Shown here in pieces: positions 42,557 to 52,796 of a stretch of 64,000 bases of DNA. The notes below the pieces were generated by a model that saw only the letters and a program-made list of their open reading frames with translations, had not been told where the DNA came from and did no database searches. Each line of letters begins with the position of its first letter. Positions within the stretch are counted from its first letter, which is position 1. Both the position numbers and the translations under genes were made by a program. This stretch comes from Thalassospira profundimaris (GTDB taxonomy: Bacteria; Pseudomonadota; Alphaproteobacteria; Rhodospirillales; Thalassospiraceae): positions 186,001 through 250,000 of the forward strand of contig NZ_JPWH01000004.1 in NCBI RefSeq assembly GCF_003326755.1, in the 5' to 3' direction.

Positions 42557-43906
42557 TTATTGTCCGGCCACTGTCATGCCATCAATACGCAGTGTCGGGG
42601 CGTTGGTGCCATATTTAAAGGTCAAATCATTGGCCGGGGTGACGGCTTTGAACATTTCCTTCAGGTTGCCCGCAACCGTGATTTCGGATACCGGATAGGC
42701 CAGTTCGCCATTTTCAATCCAATAGCCGGATGCCCCGCGCGAATAATCACCCGTAATGCCATTCACGCTGCTGCCGATCATTTCCGTAATATACAGGCCC
42801 TGTTTGACATCGCCGATCAGGTCTTTGGGCGAAAGGGTACCGGGTTCCATATATAGGTTGGTGGTCGATGGCCCCGGCAGGCTGCCCGCCCCGCGCGATG
42901 CGTTGCCGGTGGATTTCAAACCAAGTTGGCGGGCGGATCGCAAATCAAGGATCCATCCCTTGAGAACACCATTCTCGACAAGGTTGCGCTTGCTGTTGGC
43001 GACACCCTCGGCATCAAACGGTTTGGAACGCAAGCCGCGTTTGCGGTGTGGATTATCTACAATGGTAATGCCAGGGCTGAAAATTTCCTTTTCCATCATA
43101 TCGATCAGGAAACTCGTACCCCGGGCAATGCCAGACCCGTTAATGGCCCCCGCCAGATGCCCGACGATCGAGGCCGAGACCCGCGGGTCCATGATAATCG
43201 GTACCTGTGTGCTTTTGACCTTGCGCGGGTTGAGGCGACGCAGGGTCTTTTCGGCGGCCATGCGGCCAATGTCGGCAGGGTCGCGCAGGTCGGTTGAGAA
43301 AACCGCACTGTCATAATCATAATCGCGTTCCATTGCCGTGCCGGTCCCGGCCAGGACCGATACCGAAATATGGCTGCCGCTGCCGGCATAGCTGTTGGCA
43401 AAGCCGTTGGTGGCCGCCAGGGTAATCTGGTGGCGGCCCCAACCGGCGTCCGACCCTTCGGAATTGGTGATACCCTCAACCGAGCGGGCGGTTTCCTCGC
43501 AGGCGCTGGCCCAGGCGATCAGTTTGTCCTGGTCCACTTCGCCCGGTTCGCACAGTTCCAGCCCGTCAATATCGAATGTTTCGGCCAGTTCGGATGGGTC
43601 GGCAATGCCGCAAAAAGGGTCTTCCGGCGCGTTTTTCGCCATTGCGACACAGCGTTCCACCAGTTCATCAAGCGCGGCATCACTGGTATCGGATGATGAA
43701 ACGACCGCCTGCTTTTTGCCAATCAGCACCCGCAGGCCCAGATCGGCCCCTTCGGATCGTTCCAGTTTTTCAAGCTTGCCCAATCGTTGCGACACCGAAA
43801 GCGAGGTGCCTTCGACGTAAACGGCATCGGCGTCGTCTGCTCCGGCTTTTTGGGCACGGCTCAGCAGGTCATTGATGCGATCAAGCGTCATGTCAGTTTT
43901 GGGCAT
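42557..43906 (-). CDS. pmbA: TldD/PmbA-family metalloprotease
   Basis: 449 residues, normal length. Cytoplasmic peptidase subunit that in E. coli works with TldD in microcin maturation and CcdA degradation. Motifs: LGLRVLIGKKQAVVSSSD, KVKSTQVPIIMDPRVSASIV, GNASRGAGSLPGPSTTNLYM and GITGDYSRGASGYWIENGEL. The N-terminal MPKTDMTLDRINDLLSRAQK supports the chosen start. No tldD is present in the window. Confidence 0.9.
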   Translation of the reverse strand: MPKTDMTLDRINDLLSRAQKAGADDADAVYVEGTSLSVSQRLGKLEKLERSEGADLGLRVLIGKKQAVVSSSDTSDAALDELVERCVAMAKNAPEDPFCGIADPSELAETFDIDGLELCEPGEVDQDKLIAWASACEETARSVEGITNSEGSDAGWGRHQITLAATNGFANSYAGSGSHISVSVLAGTGTAMERDYDYDSAVFSTDLRDPADIGRMAAEKTLRRLNPRKVKSTQVPIIMDPRVSASIVGHLAGAINGSGIARGTSFLIDMMEKEIFSPGITIVDNPHRKRGLRSKPFDAEGVANSKRNLVENGVLKGWILDLRSARQLGLKSTGNASRGAGSLPGPSTTNLYMEPGTLSPKDLIGDVKQGLYITEMIGSSVNGITGDYSRGASGYWIENGELAYPVSEITVAGNLKEMFKAVTPANDLTFKYGTNAPTLRIDGMTVAGQ

Positions 43907-44047
43907 GGATATTCCTTTTCACACAAAGTGTCTTCCCACCGTTATAGGTAGCCAAAGGCCATTGCGCAAAGGGGAACCGCCCATTTTACCGGTTTCACGG
44001 CAAATTTATCGGTCTTCTGGCGGTAAAAACAATTTTTCGGGGGAAAA

Positions 44048-44794
44048 ATGAAAGGCACTATTCTGGAAAATGCCGGACGGGCGAAATTCTATCACGCGCC
44101 CTTTGTTCATGCCGTGATCGACGATGCCCTGGACCCGGCCCTGTTTGCGCAATTAAAGGCCAGCCGCCCAACAATGGCAGGACAAATGGCGTATGCGCAG
44201 TCAAAGGGAAATAATCGCATTCCGGTTTCAGCCCGTCTGTTTCGCGATCTGGATTTTTATCCGCCGTGCTGGCGTGCATTTGCCGCCCGTCATGCGCGGG
44301 CGGATATTTATTTTGCCATTCGCGCCCTGTTTGGCGATCTGTGGCCGGGCGATCAGCCCGTCCTTCAGGCCGGGCACACCCGGTTTGGTTTGCTCGAAGC
44401 CGACAGTTTTGAAAATCATGATGTTTTATGCGATGCAAGGCTGGAATTGATCAGCCCCTCGCGCGTGGCGGGCAGCCATCGCCGCGCCCATCTTGATGCG
44501 CCAAACCGCCTGTTTTCAGCATTGCTGTATTTTCGCAGTGATGATGACGATACCAAGGGCGGCGGCCTTGATTTGTTTGCCTGGAAAAACGGCCCGGTGC
44601 CCAACGCCAAAACCGCGTTCGAGGTGCATGACGCGGCGGTTGAACGGGTGCTGACAGTGCCCTATCATGCAAACCGTCTGGTGATTTTCCCCAATAGCAT
44701 CAATGCCCTGCACGGAGCCGAGCCACGAGACGCCAGCACTCACGAACGGGCCTATATGTTTATTACCGCTGAAATGGAACAAGACTGGTTTTAA
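44048..44794 (+). CDS. 2OG-Fe(II) oxygenase-like protein
   Basis: 248 residues. A jelly-roll oxygenase pattern: HLDAPNRLFSALLYFRSDDD supplies a candidate HxD pair, and RLVIFPNSINALHGAEPR the distal histidine and arginine. Members use 2-oxoglutarate and iron to hydroxylate proteins or small molecules; the substrate is unknown. Monocistronic, divergent from pmbA. Confidence 0.65.
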   Translation: MKGTILENAGRAKFYHAPFVHAVIDDALDPALFAQLKASRPTMAGQMAYAQSKGNNRIPVSARLFRDLDFYPPCWRAFAARHARADIYFAIRALFGDLWPGDQPVLQAGHTRFGLLEADSFENHDVLCDARLELISPSRVAGSHRRAHLDAPNRLFSALLYFRSDDDDTKGGGLDLFAWKNGPVPNAKTAFEVHDAAVERVLTVPYHANRLVIFPNSINALHGAEPRDASTHERAYMFITAEMEQDWF

Positions 44795-44888
44795 GGTGCT
44801 GGCCAAAATCAACACATCCGCCGCCCGGCAGAACTGCACTGGATTTAGTCCTTGAACCGGGCGACGGAATTTGGCGGACGGAATTGGT

Positions 44889-45782
44889 TTAGGCCGCCTT
44901 TTCAACAGGTATCCAGATTTCAACCCCACCGTTACCGGTTTCGGGGTCAAATTCCCGGCCATAGCATTCAAATTCGGGGGCAGAGAGGGGCCTTAGGTTT
45001 GATTTGGGTAAATAATCGTTCCAGATGGTAAAGGTTGTGGCGCGAATACCTGAAATATGCCCGCGATGGGTGAAAACGGCGTAGGTTTGCGGGGCAATGT
45101 CGATCACGGATAATTCCGGGTCGGTGATTTCGGCCGTCGCGGAAATGGCAACACCGCAAATATAATCAAAATAAACGGCTTTGTCGTTCTGCGCCGATGT
45201 GGGGGTGTCGTTTGTGATGTTGCTGCAAACACCATAGGTTTCATACCCGCTTTGCCCATCTATGTTGCCAATCCAGGGAATGAATTGCTGCCATTGCGCG
45301 GGGATGGCGGTGCTGCTTTCCACACTATAGCGGCGTTTTAGGCCGGCGATGCGCAAATGGTCGCGTTTTTCAAGGCGCGGTTCTTCAATTTTCACAATCA
45401 TATGGTCCGACATGCGTAAACACTCCTGCAAAACAAGGGAATCAAGATGTCCACGACGACGAAGATCGTCCGGCGTTATCGCGAAATGGTCCCGAAAGGC
45501 ACGGCTGAAGGCCTCGTGCGAGGTATAACCGGCTTCAAGGGCAATGTTTAGAATGTTTCGCCTGGCAAAATCCGGATGCACCAGTTTTTGCGCTGCGCGC
45601 GATAATTTGCGTGCCCGTGCATAACGCATCACCGACATGCCCGTGGCAATCGCAAAGGCCCGCATCAGATGCCGCGACGAGATGCTGCATTTTTCGGCCA
45701 GTTCGGTTAAATCCGGGCTGGTTTCGGCATCGGCCTCAATATGCGTTTCAATCAGCCAAACGGCCTTTTCTGCCGGTGTCAT
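44889..45782 (-). CDS. AraC-family regulator with GyrI-like effector domain
   Basis: 297 residues. N-terminal AraC helix-turn-helix pair (LTELAEKCSISSRHLMRAFA, NILNIALEAGYTSHEAFSRA), then a GyrI/Bac_rhamC-type ligand-binding domain from about residue 125 (PRLEKRDHLRIAGLKRRYSV; FECYGREFDPETGNGGVEIW). The order, DNA binding first, matches the Rob/SoxS-like group. Ligand unknown. Confidence 0.87.
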   Translation of the reverse strand: MTPAEKAVWLIETHIEADAETSPDLTELAEKCSISSRHLMRAFAIATGMSVMRYARARKLSRAAQKLVHPDFARRNILNIALEAGYTSHEAFSRAFRDHFAITPDDLRRRGHLDSLVLQECLRMSDHMIVKIEEPRLEKRDHLRIAGLKRRYSVESSTAIPAQWQQFIPWIGNIDGQSGYETYGVCSNITNDTPTSAQNDKAVYFDYICGVAISATAEITDPELSVIDIAPQTYAVFTHRGHISGIRATTFTIWNDYLPKSNLRPLSAPEFECYGREFDPETGNGGVEIWIPVEKAA

Positions 45783-45939
45783 GCAACCTCCGTTGTGGAT
45801 ACATGTGTGCTATAGCCCTTGCCACGCCGCCAGATTTGATAAAAAGCGACCTTTATCCCGCTTTCGCCAGTCTTTTTTAACTTTGCCCTGTAATAGTCCT
45901 GCCCAAGGTCTGAAAAAATTATCCCCGATGGAGAGCACA

Positions 45940-46518
45940 ATGTCCAAATTTGCCCCCCTGTTTGTTTTGTGTGCATTGGCAGGAGGCATTGTTACGAACG
46001 GGTCTGTCTGGGCGGCGGACACACTAAAAGGTGAAGGTGTAAAATCGCCAACTGAAAAACCTGTAACCGGGCCGGTGACAGATGCCGATCTTTACCATGA
46101 AATGCGCCTTCAGGCCGGGCAATATGCCGCGCAAAACCGGCATCAAATTCTGGTGGGGGATTTCACCTGTGACGGGCAGACCGACCGTATCGCAGGATGG
46201 GTGGACCGTGATCATCCCGACGGACCGTTTTTTGATGTCCTGTTTGTCACCCGCGAGGGCGGCAAGTTGGGTTCGGAACTAAAGCATATCCCCTTTGCCC
46301 AGGATAAACAGTTTGCCCTGTGTGTGGCCGATGATACCGCCCCGCCGCCCATGAGCTGGCAACAGGTGGAGCCCGACTATGTGCGCGATGTTGTGGGAAA
46401 TGCCGATTTGTGCACCACGGCGGTGCGGATCGAGGATTTCATGTGTGATGCCCCGCAATTTTACTGGAACAAAACAGCGGATAAAAACGGCGATCACTGG
46501 GTTTTTTATCGTAACTGA
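45940..46518 (+). CDS. Hypothetical secreted protein
   Basis: 192 residues from the ATG at 45940 (GGAG six bases ahead). Sec signal MSKFAPLFVLCALAGGIVT...SVWA/ADT. The mature part has FTCDGQTDRIAGWVDRDHPD and four cysteines, suggesting disulfides in the periplasm. Family not recognised. The frame is open back to 45637 but crosses the divergent AraC promoter region. Confidence 0.6.
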   Translation: MSKFAPLFVLCALAGGIVTNGSVWAADTLKGEGVKSPTEKPVTGPVTDADLYHEMRLQAGQYAAQNRHQILVGDFTCDGQTDRIAGWVDRDHPDGPFFDVLFVTREGGKLGSELKHIPFAQDKQFALCVADDTAPPPMSWQQVEPDYVRDVVGNADLCTTAVRIEDFMCDAPQFYWNKTADKNGDHWVFYRN

Positions 46519-46523
46519 CAAAA

Positions 46524-46550
46524 ACGGGCCGTTTGCAGGAAACGGCCCGT
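46524..46550 (-). terminator. Terminator of ubiD
   Basis: ACGGGCCGTTT pairs with AAACGGCCCGT; leftward it continues TTTTTGTC. May also act weakly rightward for the secreted hypothetical. Confidence 0.75.
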
Positions 46551-46557
46551 GAGTGTT

Positions 46558-48081
46558 TTACTTCCAGATTTTGCGACCGCTGCCGGGCAGGCCGTAGCGG
46601 TCCCATTTTTCATCAACACGATCAATGATGTCATCGGGCATATACAGCTTTTCGCCCCATTCGCGATGCGTTTCCGGCGGCAGCTTGTTGGTGGCATCCA
46701 GGCCGAGTTTCCCACCCAGTCCGCTTTCGGGGGATGCGAAATCCAGGTAGTCAATCGGGGTGTCGGTGACGGTGGTAATGTCGCGCACCGGGTCCATGCG
46801 GGTGGAAATGGCCCACATCACGTCTTTCCAGTCGCGCACATTGATGTCGTCATCAACCACGATCACGAATTTCGTATACATGAATTGCCGCAGGAAGGAC
46901 CAAACCCCCATCATCACGCGCTTGGCATGGCCGGGATAGGCCTTTTTCATCGACACAACGGCAATCCGGTAGCTGCATCCTTCCGGTGGCAGCCAGAAAT
47001 CGACAATTTCGGTAAATTGCTGCTGCAACAGGGGCACAAACACATCGTTCAGGGCCTCGCCCAAAACCGATGGTTCATCTGGCGGGCGGCCGGTGAAGGT
47101 TGAAAGATAAATCGGCTTTTTGCGCATGGTAATGGCGCTAATGGTGAAAACCGGGAAGTTTTCGACCGAATTATAATATCCGGTATGGTCGCCATAAGGG
47201 CCTTCGGGGGCATATTCGTCCAGCGAGACATGCCCTTCGAGCACGATTTCAGCGGTGGCCGGAACCTTGAGCGGGATGGTTTTGCATTCCACCAGTTCCA
47301 CCTTTTCCCCGCGCAACAGTCCGGCAAACTGATATTCCGACAGGGTATCGGGCACGGGGGTAACGGCGGCCAGAATGGTGCCAGGGTCCGCGCCCAAAAC
47401 AACCGCACAGGGCAGGGGCTCCTGTTTGCTGTTTTTCCAGCGGGCATGGTGCTGTGCGCCGCCACGATGCTTGAGCCAGCGCATAATTGCTTTGTCCCTG
47501 CCCAGCATCTGCATGCGGTAAATGCCCAGATTGAACACATCGCGCTTGTCACCGCCCTTCTCGCCCACACTGGGGCCCTGTGTGACTACCAGCGGCCAGG
47601 TAATCAGCGGGGCGGGTTCGCCGGGCCAGCATCCCTGAATGGGCAGTTTGCCAAGGTCAATATCATCGCCGGTTAGCACAACTTCCTGACAGGGGGCCTT
47701 GGAAACCGTTTTGGGCTTCATCGCCATTACGGTTTTTGCCAGCGGCAGCATCGAAAAGGCTTCTTTCAGGCTTCCCGGTGGTTCGGGTTGCTTCAGGAAG
47801 GCCAGGGTTTCGCCCACTTCGCGCAGTTCTTCGGGCTTGCGGTTCATGCCCGCTGCCACCCGTTCCACCGTGCCAAACAGGTTGACCAGAACCGGCATGT
47901 CATATTTGCGGCCATCCTCGCCCACAACATTTTCAAAAATAACCGCCGGTCCCCCCTCGGCCAGAAGGCGGGTCTGGATTTCGGTCATTTCGAGATGGGG
48001 CGAAACCGGTTCGCTGACACGAACAAGCTGGCCTTTTTTTTCAAGGTCGGCAATGAAATCGCGCAAAGACTGATAGGGCAT
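46558..48081 (-). CDS. ubiD: 4-hydroxy-3-polyprenylbenzoate decarboxylase
   Basis: 507 residues. prFMN-dependent decarboxylase of ubiquinone synthesis. Family blocks: [17 protein letters not shown], the [11 protein letters not shown] core, [20 protein letters not shown] and [17 protein letters not shown]. The ATG at 48081 (MPYQSLRDF) is chosen over an upstream in-frame ATG that adds 15 atypical residues. ubiA lies 3 kb away, in a separate transcription unit. Confidence 0.93.
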   Translation of the reverse strand: MPYQSLRDFIADLEKKGQLVRVSEPVSPHLEMTEIQTRLLAEGGPAVIFENVVGEDGRKYDMPVLVNLFGTVERVAAGMNRKPEELREVGETLAFLKQPEPPGSLKEAFSMLPLAKTVMAMKPKTVSKAPCQEVVLTGDDIDLGKLPIQGCWPGEPAPLITWPLVVTQGPSVGEKGGDKRDVFNLGIYRMQMLGRDKAIMRWLKHRGGAQHHARWKNSKQEPLPCAVVLGADPGTILAAVTPVPDTLSEYQFAGLLRGEKVELVECKTIPLKVPATAEIVLEGHVSLDEYAPEGPYGDHTGYYNSVENFPVFTISAITMRKKPIYLSTFTGRPPDEPSVLGEALNDVFVPLLQQQFTEIVDFWLPPEGCSYRIAVVSMKKAYPGHAKRVMMGVWSFLRQFMYTKFVIVVDDDINVRDWKDVMWAISTRMDPVRDITTVTDTPIDYLDFASPESGLGGKLGLDATNKLPPETHREWGEKLYMPDDIIDRVDEKWDRYGLPGSGRKIWK

Positions 48082-48200
48082 GGCACCGCAATCTTGTGGG
48101 GCGGGCGGCGAAAGCAGGGCCCGCATGGGACAACATGGTCACAGGTGGTAATACGATGCGCGGGACTTGTCCAGTATGTGGCGTGTTTGCCCGGGCATAT

Positions 48201-48235
48201 AAAAATTCCCGTGCAAAACCGGTTTGCACGGGAAT
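48201..48235 (-). terminator. Terminator of the lipoprotein gene
   Basis: ATTCCCGTGCAAAACC pairs with GGTTTGCACGGGAAT almost without a loop, followed leftward by TTTTTATATG. Confidence 0.75.
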
Positions 48236-48290
48236 GGTTTTGGGGCCGCATTGGGGGCGGCCTGTGTGGAACGCCCGATGGGCAGGGGCT

Positions 48291-48761
48291 TTATGACTGG
48301 GTCATATAACGAACGTCACCATCATTGTCGACGGTGGCAAGCTGCCCGGCCTTGGTATAAACAGTGGCGCAATCGTCATCTTCGCTGCGATCCCACAGGC
48401 ACAGATATTTGCTTTGCTCGACGGTCCACAGGCGTTTTTTCATGCCGCGATCCCCGTCATCGTCGTTCCAGGTCAGGGAAGCGACACCATTTTCAAAATA
48501 GGTGACATTCACATTGGCATCTTCATCGCCATCCCGATAGGAAAAGGTGCGATTATTGATCGCCGATACCAGCGCTGTTCCCGTCAGGGGCTGATAGCCC
48601 TGATTGACCAGCACGGTTCCGGCCTCGGTCATGTCGGTGCTGTCAACGTCGATGTCGGTGCTGTTAACGGTGGTGGTTGATCCGCAGGCCGAAAGGGTTA
48701 TCGCGGCCCCCAGCGAAATGACGCCAATCATACCGGCTTTTTTAATCTGCTTTGCTCGCAT
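48291..48761 (-). CDS. Hypothetical lipoprotein
   Basis: 156 residues. Signal peptide with lipobox LSAC near residue 26, so lipid-anchored. The mature part is Asp-rich and contains YFENGVASLTWNDDDGDRGM and LCLWDRSEDDDCATVY, a pair of cysteines that may bond. Family not recognised. Single gene with its own terminator. Confidence 0.65.
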   Translation of the reverse strand: MRAKQIKKAGMIGVISLGAAITLSACGSTTTVNSTDIDVDSTDMTEAGTVLVNQGYQPLTGTALVSAINNRTFSYRDGDEDANVNVTYFENGVASLTWNDDDGDRGMKKRLWTVEQSKYLCLWDRSEDDDCATVYTKAGQLATVDNDGDVRYMTQS

Positions 48762-49006
48762 TATTCTTTTCCTTGTTCTGTTGTTTGAAACAAGTTCCGG
48801 GGCGGTTTGTTTTCAAACGCGCCGTATATGAAAGACTTGCCTGTAAACTTGTCGATTCCGCGACGGTCATGCGTCACTTGCATGGCAATATTATTGAAAT
48901 TGTCGGTTTTGGTTCTTATCTCGATTGGTTATACAGTGGTCGGAATCGGTCGCATTTCCCACGAATGCGGTATTTCACATCATCAAGACAACGTAAGGAC
49001 GCACAG

Positions 49007-49363
49007 ATGGCCAATTACTGGGTTATCGGGGGCACCTATCAGGATACCGGTTTTGAAAAGCCGATTGGCGACGAAACCAGAGTAGGCCCGTTCGGAACAT
49101 TTGAAGACGCCGAAAAAGAATGGTCGAAACTGGCCTGGCAGTCGGTTGACGATGCCAATTCGCGTTATCGTATCGAACGGCTGGACGAATACTGGGTCGT
49201 CGGCGGTGAATATGAAGATACCAGCTTTGAAAAGCCGGTTGGCGGTTCGGAAGAACGCCACGGTCCCTTTACCAGCTTCGAGCAGGCCGAAAAAGAATGG
49301 TCGAAACTGGCCTGGCAGCATGTTGACGACTGCAATTACCGTTATCGTGTTGTCGAAGGCTGA
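49007..49363 (+). CDS. Tandem DUF4170 protein
   Basis: 118 residues consisting of two copies of one domain (residues 1-58 and 59-118). Each begins with a YWV(I/V)GG.Y.DT.FEKP core, and both contain AEKEWSKLAWQ.VDD. DUF4170 proteins are usually single-domain in alphaproteobacteria, so this is an internal duplication. Cytoplasmic. Function unknown. The upstream open frame is not supported by a ribosome site. Confidence 0.8.
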   Translation: MANYWVIGGTYQDTGFEKPIGDETRVGPFGTFEDAEKEWSKLAWQSVDDANSRYRIERLDEYWVVGGEYEDTSFEKPVGGSEERHGPFTSFEQAEKEWSKLAWQHVDDCNYRYRVVEG

Positions 49364-49375
49364 CGGCCGAAACAC

Positions 49376-50137
49376 ATGTTTGCGGTTTCGGACACGCATT
49401 TTCTGGAAGATGAACATCTTCGCCATCAGGTTGAAGGCCATCCGCGCGCGCAGGAACTTCTGCGCGCGCTTTTATATCCCTATGCTGCACCGGACCATGA
49501 CTATGTTTTGCGCAACCGCGCCGTAACCCCGCTTTATACGCGCGGCAGGTTCGATCATTATATTGATCGTTTTGTTGGCGGGCGCGTCCCGGTGATTGCG
49601 GCGGGGTCTAACCGGTCTCCGCGCCAGTTGGCGCGCAAATTTTCCCGGTTTTCCGGCAATACGGAAATTCCGGTGACAATGGGCTGGATGGAAAATTACG
49701 ATATTGTTTATTGTGCCCATCTTACCAGTTATGGCGCGGTTCCCGCGACCATTTTGCCATCACCGGGCACGGTGGTGCGGGTGGCGATAAACTGGTTGCT
49801 GCCCGATCAGCTTCATCACATGCACGCCACCGAAAGCCTGGGGGATCATTATGATTACCGGCAAATTCCGGCGGCGGGCATTACTCTGGATTGCGGGCTG
49901 ACGGTGCGCCGGGCCGGGGCTTATATTGCGCGTTATGGTGTCGAGTTTTCGACGGGCGATATTTTTACCCTTGCCGATATCAAGGTTGAAAACCGCCAGT
50001 TTCCCGAACGCAATCAATGGCAAATGCTGCAATATGTTGCCCGGCGCGCCGGGCAGGTTGCCCACCCCGATTTTATCTTGCGTCTTATTGATGACGAAAC
50101 GTTCCGGCGCGCACAGAACGGCAGGCGTACGGCCTGA
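49376..50137 (+). CDS. Conserved hypothetical, possible gamma-glutamylcyclotransferase-like fold
   Basis: 253 residues. VIAAGSNRSPRQLARKF and the following YDIVYCAHLTSYGAVPATIL recall the glycine-rich N-terminus of gamma-glutamylcyclotransferase-like proteins (YGSN.SP). The match is weak, and the catalytic Glu cannot be placed with confidence. No signal peptide. It starts 12 bases after the DUF4170 gene, so the two probably share a transcript. Confidence 0.6.
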   Translation: MFAVSDTHFLEDEHLRHQVEGHPRAQELLRALLYPYAAPDHDYVLRNRAVTPLYTRGRFDHYIDRFVGGRVPVIAAGSNRSPRQLARKFSRFSGNTEIPVTMGWMENYDIVYCAHLTSYGAVPATILPSPGTVVRVAINWLLPDQLHHMHATESLGDHYDYRQIPAAGITLDCGLTVRRAGAYIARYGVEFSTGDIFTLADIKVENRQFPERNQWQMLQYVARRAGQVAHPDFILRLIDDETFRRAQNGRRTA

Positions 50138-50181
50138 CAATGGTGTGACCGGGGGTATCAAGCCCTGTTAAAACCGGCTGG

Positions 50182-50889
50182 TTAAAAGCCCCGATCCGGC
50201 AGTAATTGCCATACGCGGGTAAATTTGCTTTCTTTATCCTCGACGGCAACATCAACCGGCACGTCATAGGTTTCCAGCTCGTCAATATTGCGCGTCGGGG
50301 CATAGGTGCGGCCCGGGTCCGCCAGGATCACCCGCGTGCCCAGCAGCGCTTCCCCCATCAGCCATTGCAACACCGCATCGGCCATGTCCTGCTGATAACA
50401 GACATCGCCGGCGAAAATCACGTCCCAGCGTTTTTCCGGCCCGTTTTCACCCACCAGATTATCGGTTACGGTGGCAAAGCTGACATTGTTGCGGGCCGCA
50501 TTGAGCCGGGTGGCGGTAATGGCAACCGGGTCAATGTCGTTTGCGGTCACGTCGGTGGCCCCCATCATGACCGCGGCAATCGCCTGCATCCCCCCGCCAC
50601 AGGCAAAATCCAGCACCTTTTTCCCGCGCACCAGATCGGGGTTATCCAGGATATAGCGGGTAATGGCCTGCCCGCCGGGCCAGGCAAAGGCCCAAAAGGG
50701 CGGCGGAATATCCAGCACGCCCAAAATATCCTCAGTCGCCTGCCACAGCGGCGTGATGTGCGTTGCCAGATACATTTCAATTTCCGGTGCCAGCGGCACA
50801 CGTGCCGGAACGGTAAAGGTGGCAATCAGATCGGCAAATTGCGGATCATCCACCCGGGGCACCAGCGCATCGGCAAAGACATTTTCCAT
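50182..50889 (-). CDS. Class I SAM-dependent methyltransferase
   Basis: 235 residues. Motif I VLDFACGGGMQAIAAVMMGA, motif II NDIDPVA, and DVIFAGDVCYQQ. The pattern with PPFWAFAWPGGQAITRY resembles the ETFB lysine methyltransferase/METTL20 group, which modifies electron-transfer flavoprotein. The specific target is inferred from that resemblance only. Confidence 0.8.
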   Translation of the reverse strand: MENVFADALVPRVDDPQFADLIATFTVPARVPLAPEIEMYLATHITPLWQATEDILGVLDIPPPFWAFAWPGGQAITRYILDNPDLVRGKKVLDFACGGGMQAIAAVMMGATDVTANDIDPVAITATRLNAARNNVSFATVTDNLVGENGPEKRWDVIFAGDVCYQQDMADAVLQWLMGEALLGTRVILADPGRTYAPTRNIDELETYDVPVDVAVEDKESKFTRVWQLLPDRGF

Positions 50890-50981
50890 TGTGCGCGTTT
50901 TCCTGTGTTACCGCGATAAAGCTGCGTCCCCTTACGTGTTTTGCACGGGTCATGCAACAGTCTGATGAAAGGCAAAATACT

Positions 50982-51926
50982 TTAAAATGCCCCGCTATGG
51001 CCGACCACGTTGGCAATGATGATGGCAGCCGTGACCAGCAGGGCAAAATCGCGGTTCGATTTAAACCGTTTCAGGCAATTGGCGGCATCGTTTATATCCA
51101 CCGTTTTCACCTGCCAGACCAGATGCAGGCAGCTTACGGCCAGAAGTGGAAAATAAACCCAGTGCAGCCCGGCCAGCCCGCCCGCAATCGCCAGCATGGA
51201 TGTGGTAACGCAATAAAACCCCAGCGCCCATTGTGGCGTGGCATCACCGAGGCGAAGGGCCAGCGATTTAACGCCGATTTTAATGTCGTCATCCTTGTCC
51301 TGGTGGGCATAGATGGTGTCATAACCCAGCGTCCAGAAAATGCCGCCAATATACATTGCAACCGCCGCAGGCGCGATGGTGCCGGTGACGGCCGCCCAAC
51401 CGACAAACGCGCCCCAGTTAAAGGTCAGCCCCAAAAAGGCCTGGGGCCAATAGGTAATCCGCTTCATGAACGGATAGGTAAAAACCAGCGGCAGCGAACA
51501 GATGCCAACAATAATGGCCTCGATGCGAAACTGCACCAGCACGGCAAGGCCGATCAGCAATAACAGGCCCAAAAAGGCAAAGGCCTGCCAGATTTTAACC
51601 TGGCCCGAGGGAATGGGCCGGGTGGCGGTGCGCTCTACCTTGCCATCATAATTGCGATCGGCCAGGTCATTTACCACACAGCCTGCCCCGCGCATCACAA
51701 GGGCACCAATGGCAAACAGCACAAACATCACCCAGTTTGGCGCCCCATCGGATGCCATCGCGCTGGACCACCAACAGGGCAGCAACACAAGCCATGTGCC
51801 AATTGGCCGGTCCATGCGCGCCAGCTTTAGATAGGGCCGCACGGGGGCGGGCATGTATCTGTCAACCCAGCCATCGGTCGGCATATCGTTTTTCGTCCGA
51901 TTTAACGGTTGGTTGACCTGTGCCAT
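50982..51926 (-). CDS. ubiA: 4-hydroxybenzoate polyprenyltransferase
   Basis: 314 residues. Membrane prenyltransferase of ubiquinone synthesis with about eight helices. Both Mg-prenyl-diphosphate motifs are visible: NDLADRNYDGKVERTATRP and DKDDDIKIGVKS. The ATG at 51926 with AGGGG upstream is chosen; a later ATG (51884) is possible. Divergent from rsmE. Confidence 0.93.
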   Translation of the reverse strand: MAQVNQPLNRTKNDMPTDGWVDRYMPAPVRPYLKLARMDRPIGTWLVLLPCWWSSAMASDGAPNWVMFVLFAIGALVMRGAGCVVNDLADRNYDGKVERTATRPIPSGQVKIWQAFAFLGLLLLIGLAVLVQFRIEAIIVGICSLPLVFTYPFMKRITYWPQAFLGLTFNWGAFVGWAAVTGTIAPAAVAMYIGGIFWTLGYDTIYAHQDKDDDIKIGVKSLALRLGDATPQWALGFYCVTTSMLAIAGGLAGLHWVYFPLLAVSCLHLVWQVKTVDINDAANCLKRFKSNRDFALLVTAAIIIANVVGHSGAF

Positions 51927-51984
51927 AATACCCCTAAACCCTGTAAGATGTTTGCCAGTTTCAAATCTGTTCCGGGAAGGCCCG

Positions 51985-52785
51985 ATGCACCAAGATACAC
52001 CACGCGCCCGCCAAAGACTGTTTGTTTCCGATGCCATTACCGCCGGTGCGGAAATGGCATTGTCACCCGAACAGTCTCATTACCTTGAACATGTCATGCG
52101 CCTCAAGCCCGGAACACCCGTAAAAATATTTAATGGGGCCGATGGCGAATGGCTGGCCACCATTTCCGAACTGCGCAAAAAGAAGGGGGCTGTTACGGTT
52201 GAAAGCCGCTTGCGTGACCAACAAAACAGCACCGGCCCGGCTTTGGCCTTTGCGCCGATCAAAAAACAGCGCCTGGATTTCCTGATTGAAAAGTCGGTTG
52301 AACTGGGTGTGACGCGCCTGATGCCGATTATTACCGCGCACAGCATTACCGACAAGGTCCGCCTGGACCGGTTGCAGGCCCAGGTGATAGAGGCCGCCGA
52401 ACAAAGCGAACGCCTTGATGTGCCCGAAATTGATGCGCCGGTAAAACTGTATGACTGGCTGGCAAATTGGCCGGAAAACAGCCATTTGCTGTTTTGTGAT
52501 GAAACCGGCTCGGGATCACCGATTGGTGAATACCTGACAGAATCCTTGGCAAAACCTGCTGGCTCGGTTATCGACAACAACAATGTTGTTAACCATACAC
52601 TCGTGATAGGACCCGAAGGCGGCTTTGCACCAGATGAAATAGACCGGATCAGAAAGCAGTCCTTTGCCACGGCTGTCAGCCTTGGCCCGCGCATTTTGCG
52701 GGCCGAGACGGCAGCCATTGCCGCATTGGCCGTTTATCAGGACCGGATCGGCGACTGGTCAACCCGCCCCGTCACGAGAGATTAA
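51985..52785 (+). CDS. rsmE: 16S rRNA (uracil1498-N3)-methyltransferase
   Basis: 266 residues. SPOUT-class RNA methyltransferase. N-terminal RLFVSDAI and [20 protein letters not shown], then the knot region [13 protein letters not shown] and [17 protein letters not shown]. The open frame upstream overlaps ubiA antisense, and MHQDTP at 51985 gives the right length. Probably cotranscribed with the downstream gshA (11-base gap). Confidence 0.93.
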   Translation: MHQDTPRARQRLFVSDAITAGAEMALSPEQSHYLEHVMRLKPGTPVKIFNGADGEWLATISELRKKKGAVTVESRLRDQQNSTGPALAFAPIKKQRLDFLIEKSVELGVTRLMPIITAHSITDKVRLDRLQAQVIEAAEQSERLDVPEIDAPVKLYDWLANWPENSHLLFCDETGSGSPIGEYLTESLAKPAGSVIDNNNVVNHTLVIGPEGGFAPDEIDRIRKQSFATAVSLGPRILRAETAAIAALAVYQDRIGDWSTRPVTRD

Positions 52786-52796
52786 GGAAGACCCTT

